Below are positions 57,619 through 64,000 of a stretch of DNA of 64,000 nt, piece by piece. The position numbers and the translations under genes are program-made. The DNA lies in contig WIUZ02000001.1 of the NCBI GenBank assembly GCA_015956445.1, positions 3,906,001-3,970,000 on the forward strand, given 5' to 3'. The first letter of the stretch is position 1, and every line of letters begins with the position of its first letter. This stretch comes from Thelephora terrestris (lineage: Eukaryota > Basidiomycota > Agaricomycetes > Thelephorales > Thelephoraceae). The notes under the pieces are model-generated. The model saw nothing but the letters and a program-made list of their open reading frames with translations, made no database searches and was not told the DNA's origin.

Positions 57619-60194
57619 ATGGTGACAGCGCGTGCGCGCAAGATCAACGTGTCCTCCAACGACAGAATCGATATCCTGAACAGGAACGCAATAGGACTCC
57701 CCTTCCCCGCCAACAAGGTCTTCGGAGCAGTCGTCGCTATCCTAGTTCTTGTCAGGGTTCGTCCGTTTTATCCAGTGTGCTCACTCGTGGGCTCTAGATC
57801 TCATTGACAACGCAACAAAGGACAAAATGATCAACGACAAAGACTCCGTGCAACTATCTGAATACTGCTTCGAGGTGTGCGAGACACTGCGAAACGCGAT
57901 CCAGGGTAAGAATGCGGATGATCTTTGCGAGTCTGAGAGAATGGAAATGGAAAATTTGGAGGGGTAAGTTGAAAAGTCTCGGTCACTTCCCGTATCAAAC
58001 AACCTTGGCAGAAACATGCGCGAAATCGAGCGGGCGCTCCGGAGGGTGGCAAGCTCGCCGCATGCCAAGTATAATAAAGAGAAGGTCGAGAGCCATGTGC
58101 TGAAGATAAAGCAGACCACCAGCACCCTTCACGCACTGCTGAGTTTATCTCCTCGTGAAGGCCCCAGTGGGGACAAAAGTACCTCTCATCGAACACCTGC
58201 AGCCCCCCACGACGCTGCGACGGCCTCTGAGCCTGCGAGCGGTATGTCTTTGCGTTCGCAAAAATTAGCACCCCCGATTGAGCGGAAACAATGTTGTAGC
58301 CTGCGTACGCTTGATCAGGCGAATGTTTGCTCTGCACGAACTGCCTTCCCTACTCGAGACAATCCTGTCGAGTAAGGAGGAGGGCGAAAAAATCAACAGG
58401 CTCCCTGAGGTCGACGCACAGGCACTTATTGATGTGATAGACGAGGCACGTTCTACCTTACTCGTCATCGCATGTTTGTTGACATTGGCGCGTGCTGTCA
58501 ACTAGACACTTCACACGCCCGATCTTTCGTCCTGGACTCGAAAGGTGTGCCTTAGAGTGTTACATCGAACGTGTGGCCGTCATGCCCTTCTTCCGGGAGT
58601 TCTCATGGTCTCAGTTGACTACGGCCAAACCAGCACCGAGTCGCCGCGCAGAGGTGGGTATGCCGACGTGTGGAAGGCAGAATATCGCGGTCAAGACGTC
58701 GCCGTTAAGGCGATCAGGACGTACTCAAACCGTGAATTGCGGAAGGTTGTTAATGTGGGTTGCGCTCCGTTTACAGATAGCATGCACTGACGGCAACGAA
58801 TTGTCTAGAAGTTTTGCAAGGAGGTTGTGATGTGGAGGTTTCTGCAACACCCGAATGTCCTGCCACTGAAAGGGGTAATGATGTCACAAAATCGTTTTGC
58901 CATGGTATTGGAATGGATGAAGAATGGTGATATCAATGACTTCATTGAGGCACATCCGGACGTGAACCGGCTCGAACTCGTGGGTCTTCCACCGGAAATC
59001 TCTCATTTCTCGCTTGAACGACAACTGGGACCGCCTAGCTGGCAGGTGCTGCCGGGGGGTTGATCTACCTCCATAACAACGGAATGGTCCACGGGGATAT
59101 CAAGGGGGTACGTTTGTGATCGCTAGAGCTACCCAGTTGCCCTGACAAGCCCACCCGTCCAAAAGGCGAACATACTGATCGACGATACTGGCCACCCCCG
59201 CCTCGCAGACTTCGGTCTACTCACAATCATATCGGACCCTGCAAATCTTTTATCCTCGAGCTCAAATTCTCAGGGTGGCACAGTTCGATGGATGGGTCCG
59301 GAGTTGATAGCTCCGCAGCAATTTGGATGCAAGAAGAGCCGCCCAACGAAATCTTCAGATTGTTACGCTCTCGGGATGGTCATCTACGAAACTGTCAGCG
59401 GAAAGCTGCCGTTCCACAAAGACTCAGACTACACCATTTCGTTGAAGGTAGTGAAAGGGGAACGTCCTCTTCGGGGAGCGAATTTCACGAACTATTTATG
59501 GAGTATGTTGGAATTGTGTTGGACATCGCAGCCGAAAGCCCGCCCAAGCATCGAAGATGTTCTCCAGCGTTTAGAGATAGCTTCAAATTCGTGGGAGCCA
59601 CCTTCTCCCGGGTCGGATGAGGAAATGGAGGTGGATTCTGATGATTGGGACTCATCAGACGGTTCGTGTCCCATCCAAACAGGGACGAGGGGTGCTGCAG
59701 AGGTAGATTCTGATGATCGAGACTCATCAAAAAAAGACCGGCGGACTCCAGAGGAGGCCCCATCATCGATCGGATTCTACAAGACGCCCCCTCCCCCGCC
59801 CAGTTTGAGCATGACGGTATATACCCTTCTCGTCCGCTTGATTTTATAGGGTTCGTTGGGCTGACAAGCAGGTCTGTTTTTTGCACAGCTTTCCGGTGCG
59901 CCAGAGTGGCTGAGACGAGGGATGGAGCATTTGCGTGTGAAATACCCAGAAGACAAGTTCGATGCCGTCTTGAGAAATGTTCGGCCTGAAAAGCCTGCAG
60001 AATGGCGACTCAGGTGTTATGACTGTCCCATGATGGTATGGTTCAATTGTCACCAAATCCTTGGGCAGCAAACTGAAAGACTCGGCTTTGAGATTTGTAC
60101 CACCGGTCCTGGAACCACTCTCGCGAATTTTGAGGTTCACATTCGCAATATCAAGCATAGGGAGAAAGTCAAGGAACGTCTTGGTCACCCGTAA
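57619..60194 (+). CDS. MLKL-like: helical N-terminus + protein kinase + SNF5-like tail
   Basis: The N-terminal part reads DLIDNATKDKMINDKDSVQL SEYCFEVCETLRNAIQGKNA, then NMREIERALRRVASSPHAKY, an all-helical region like the MLKL/HeLo four-helix type. HELPSLLETILSSKEEG follows, then TPDLSSWTRKVCLRVLHRTC GRHALLP. The kinase has RGGYADVWKAEYRGQDVAVK (Gly loop, Lys), LIYLHNNGMVHGDIKG (HGD instead of HRD), NILIDDTGHPRLADFGLL and GTVRWMGPEL. It ends near LQRLEIASNSWEPPSPGSDE. An acidic linker repeats EVDSDDxDSS twice. After an intron the tail is LSGAPEWLRRGMEHLRVKYP EDKF, CYDCP and TTGPGTTLANFEVHIRNIKH, ending at 60194. The intron at 57772 and the one before TPDLSS do not close cleanly with canonical sites, so exon borders there are uncertain. 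Confidence 0.78.
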
Positions 60195-61082
60195 CGATTA
60201 CGCGGACCGTTTTCCTATCTCTGGGTGTTTCCTCACACGTCGTTGCGTTACTCGTGTCTTTCTTTCCCCACATGTACAACAACAAGCATGAAACTTACTC
60301 ATGATTGCTTCGCAAGCTTAGTCACTCCAACGGTCGGCACGGGTATGCAAATGGAATCCTCGAGTTTGACGTCGATTGACTGGGCGACCGAAATACAGGG
60401 GAGCAGACAAAAAAGCATCCGGCAGCCTGAGGGGCGCTTGTTTACATCTCTGCAAAGTACAGCTGGCTGCATTTCGATAGGGCATCTTCTACTCTCCCCT
60501 GAAAGTTCTCGCGCCCTTATTCCAGCACAGCTCCTAGTTTTTCGTTTAGCCCTTGATGGCCAGGGGGGGCACGGCACCCAGCACGACGCGCAGTGTTTCG
60601 AGAACCCGGTGCTAACGTACCGGGAAAGTAGAACCAACGTTCATACGAGCGAGTACCGTCCCACCTGAGATCTGCTGTGATCCGATATAGGCTCAGAGTT
60701 GTGGCGCGCACGCGTAAAAACGTATCGTGAACCGAAGCGGGCTGCATGCGATAAGTTATGGACTAAAGCTACAATGCATGGAGGGTGGGAGAGACAAATC
60801 AGTAGCATGACGAAAACGATCAGCGTTATACACAAGGAATGGTCGTAGCAAATAGAAAGAAATCTAGGAGTCCAGGGTAAAAAAAAAAGATGATATACAG
60901 CTTGTAACAACGGGGGGTTCAGTGGATCGAATAGTCGGAAAGGGGGGTAAGTAAGTGGGTAAGGACCCGGAAAACAGCTTGCATAAATTATACTTCCGTG
61001 GTAAGGGGAGCGCCGACTGCAAGGCCAGCTGACGTCCGCGAACAGATGAGAGGAATCCGACAAAGCTAGAGATGAACGGCGA
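60195..61082. other. convergent 3' region of kinase and histidine kinase
   Basis: About 890 nt with no supported gene. Open frames on both strands have no protein-like features. Confidence 0.4.
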
Positions 61083-64000
61083 TCATGTCGGCGTCGAGTC
61101 TTCGGCGTCATCGAAGGGCGGAAGTCGGGACAGGAGGGGGGATTGACCAGAGTCTCTTGACCGCGCTTTTCGCCGTTCGTCGGCTGTCGAAAGCATGCCT
61201 CGGAGATTCTCTTCCCGTACAGGTTTTGTTAAGATGCTGGCACAGGAGAAGATTGTAAGGTCAGGAGATGTTCCGTAGGAATGTGGACATACTGGTCAGC
61301 TCCTGCCTCCATATACTCCTCTTGGTCGTGCAAAAGCGCATTGCCGGTCACACCCACAATCAAATCCTCTCTACCCAAAGCTCTCAGCTTCCTCACCATC
61401 TCCACTCCAGACATGACTGGCATCTGATTATCCAGGAACGTGATGGCGAATCTCCCCTCCTTCAAACTTGCCCCATGGACTGGTGCCCAGTCCCGTGGGA
61501 CTTCTCGACCGTCAGAAGGAAAGCTCTGTTCCTGGTCATCCGCTGGAGTACCTGCGCTCTGTTCTTCACCTAGAAGCAACTGCAGCGCCTGTTTACCATT
61601 CACCGCCGTTGTTACCACACAGCGTAGCCGCTCTAGCATCCTGGTCATGAGTAATCGTGTCATCTTATCGTCGTCTACCACAAGAACTGGTAGGCCAGGC
61701 GTAATCTCCATCGGCGTTGATCGACTCGCATTCGTTAGTATTGAAGCCGAACCTGGGGTTTGGGGTCCGGTGGCGCGTATGTCATGGAAAGTGGCAGGGG
61801 GTAGGTCTATATGCCGTGGCCGTGATGAGATCCTGCTCGAATTTCTCAAAGCTTCCCGGGGTTCGAGGTGTATTACCGCATCTTCGCTAGTAGGAGGTGA
61901 TGATTCCGAAGTGGTCACCACAGAACTGCCCGCGGTATTCTTACGAACGTTCACCATGTCCCGGTTATCGTAGTTCCGCGGAAGCAGCTGTACGAGCCCA
62001 TCGGGATTCGACCGTTGTTCAAGGAACGGAGCGCAAGGAGATCCGGAAGTAGAGTTTGAACCGCGTAAACTCCGCGAAGTAGGTAAACCTCCGTCCATAG
62101 ACTCTATCCGGGGGTTCGCGGGCCGCTTGTCCTCAGACAGAATAGCAAGACTTTTCTCACCAACCCCCAATGCTGAAGAGATTCGTGAGGCAACACAGCA
62201 CGCAGTGATCGTCTGTGACAACGTACGAAGTTCGACCCAAAACGTCGATCCGTTTCCAACCTTGGACTTCAGTCCCAGTCGGCCTCCACTAAGTTTGACG
62301 ATTTGTCGAACCAACGCCAAACCGAGGCCAGTACCTTTGCCGCCTTGTTGTCTGCCCTGTTCCGTTTGGTTGAATGCACCTATAGAGTTTAGAACGCTAG
62401 CAGCGGAGGACTTATGATCACCTGGACAGGACTCACTGAATAGTTTGATCCGATGCATTTCCTTCCGCTCGATTCCGTAACCTGTATCCGAAACTTCGAT
62501 TCTAACGACAATCCGGTCCAAGGCCCTCTTCTGCTCTCCTCCAGAGTTATGCAAGTCCAGGTGTTCGGCAGAAAGCTCTGTGTCAGGATCCCCTTCCGCT
62601 CTTGGAGCACTTGTGACAATCGGCTTTCGGAAACTGCGTGCCAAGTCTGCTGGTGACGGGAGAACCAACTTGGTCTTGATTGAAATTTTTCCACCGGCAG
62701 GGGTAAACTTGCAAGCGTTACCGGCAAGATTGGTGATGATTTGTCTCAGCCTCATTTCATCACCGACGACGACTCCTTCGCAACGGTTGATACCCTTCTC
62801 TATCTCCGCATCGCTTTGGCCCAACGCAAGAAGGAAAGCTCGAGAAGCAACCTCGTCGATAGCTGGGTCCAGATACGTCTCGATATGGAGTTGGCGAGAG
62901 TCCGTGTCAAGCCGCAGAGGGGCAAAGAGGGATCTCATGACCTGATGAAAGGTATAAGGCTAGTTGAAACAGAAGCACGTTGAGCCTAGAGTGAGGGACA
63001 GAAAGAATCAGATCATCACCTTGTTCGAATTCTCGAACTTGCCGCTGTCCATACGGTGGCTAGGCAAAGTCTCAGCGGAGGAAAACCTACGTCAAAGTCC
63101 CACTTACAAGTCCAAGACATCGTTCAGGACTGGATAGTCGTCAAGATCAAGGGAAACGCGCTTGAAATCTGGCACGCACCTTTCGACATCATATTCAAAC
63201 TGCTCTCCAGTGCCTTGAATTCCACATCATGTGTCTTGGACACCGCATTATATGCGACCATGTTTTGAACGGCAAGGACTGAGAAAGTCTTTTAGCGGTG
63301 CCACGGCAGGGAACTTCCAGTGACTCACGGGCCGTGTTTAACGGAACGCGGACCTGTGGATATATCATGGTAATGAGTCTGCCTACTCTCTCCCAAAAAA
63401 AGGTTGTCACATATCATGGAAGACATATCTGAGATTCGGGAATAAGATACGGACGATGACAAGCGTTGCCGACACTCACGAAGTCAGACGCCTTTTGGAG
63501 TCGGCGGTCCTACGTTCGTTCACCTGAGCCTTCTGAGTCGCCCTATATTGGACCTTGAGCTGATCGCGTAGAGTATACAACCGACGCTCTCCCTGGAATC
63601 AACAGAACTCAGGGGGTTGAAGTCAAGATAGGGACTACACCTACGTTTTCTCTGGTATAATGAACGTAGAGTAAGAATGCTTGGGAAATGAAAAGGTTGA
63701 CAGCATTTCTAGCATAAACCTGGTGAACCGGAATGAACAGAATACACGATCTGGAGGGGGTTGGGTAAGCTATCGGACAACAAGACAGAGGGGATACGGA
63801 CACGATAAGGAATGTGAGCATTCCGATCATGGCCGGGAATCTCCCAAAGTCGAGACCGAACAGTGCCATAGCCTGAAGTGCGGTTGCGTAGCTGAAAGTC
63901 ATAAAACAGTAAGCGCCCTGACAAGATGAAATCGTGCCAGAAAATACGCACTAGAAAAGGGTAATGAAGTCCTTGGATCCACATTCGTAGACGACGTAAG
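61083..64000 (-). CDS. hybrid histidine kinase, 5' end outside window
   Basis: Membrane-anchored hybrid sensor kinase. From the right edge, exons give membrane helices (YATALQAMALFGLDFGRFPA MIGMLTFLIVS; NLFISQAFLLYVHYTREN). A signalling helix follows (RRLYTLRDQLKVQYRATQKA QVNERRTADSKRRLT). The H-box His lies in a probable 18-nt exon at 63411-63428 (YVFHD). Next are VRVPLNTA, LLAVQNMVAYNAVSKTHDVE FKALE and LNDVLDFHRMDSGKF. The ATPase has LRQIITNLAGNACKFTPAGG (N box), DTGYGI and GGKGTGLGLALVRQIVKLSG. After a disordered linker of about 170 residues the receiver has LPVLVVDDDKMTRLLMTRML and FLDNQMPVMSGVEMVRKLRA with the acceptor Asp. A last intron near 61296 joins AGAD to HILTKPVREENLRGML (receiver Lys), ending at 61083. 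The phase around the His exon does not close perfectly. Confidence 0.9.

Noticed and set aside
60641-61111. Minus-strand open frame with hydrophobic stretches
   Set aside because: It overlaps the histidine kinase end in another frame and then runs through its 3' region; hydrophobicity reflects pyrimidine-rich sequence.

Overview
The window reads as genomic DNA of a filamentous basidiomycete, most likely an Agaricomycete. Genes are dense on both strands and cut by many short introns (mostly 45-80 nt, GT..AG). Several products belong to families I know mainly from Agaricomycetes: DUF6697, DUF6699 and DUF7330-like proteins, a TKL-type kinase with an HGDIKG catalytic loop, and a STAND NLR with TPR-like repeats. 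All calls come from reading the sequence and from memory of families; no database was searched. I saw no rRNA, tRNA, CRISPR array, LTR element or intact transposon.

Layout. 0-2 kb: 3' part of an unidentified + strand gene. 2.2-15.1 kb: a minus-strand run with a DUF7330-like protein, the CCR4-NOT ubiquitin ligase Not4, PDCD5, a DUF6697 protein, a secreted two-domain cupredoxin, RAD18 and NTF2. 15.2-18.5 kb: two + strand genes of unknown function. 18.8-31.1 kb: POL5 and MSH3 (convergent, overlapping stops), the splicing factor SPF45, an Shr3-like permease chaperone and a mitochondrial RsfS-like factor. 31.3-43.4 kb: a DUF2235 hydrolase, a tiny orphan, eIF2A, calcipressin, a CCDC124-like ribosome protein, a DUF6699 protein, a His-tailed methyltransferase and mitoribosomal mS33. 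43.6-51.4 kb: a GH5 steryl/ceramide glucosidase, OPA3, inositol polyphosphate multikinase and a FAD monooxygenase. 52-64 kb: a disrupted NLR, MRI1, a kinase with a helical N-terminal region, and the 3' part of a hybrid histidine kinase.

Most genes are housekeeping: mRNA decay and ubiquitylation, translation (eIF2A, CCDC124, mS33, RsfS), post-replication and mismatch repair (RAD18, MSH3), nuclear transport, splicing and methionine salvage. They show little functional clustering; the order is shaped by compact divergent promoters (62-220 nt) and close convergent ends. The accessory and most interesting part is 52-60 kb. There a STAND NLR, broken in this copy by one nonsense codon and one homopolymer frame change, lies about 2.8 kb from a kinase whose N-terminal helical region resembles the MLKL/HeLo type and whose C-terminus carries an SNF5-like Cys/His tail. 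This could be a remnant self-recognition or cell-death locus.
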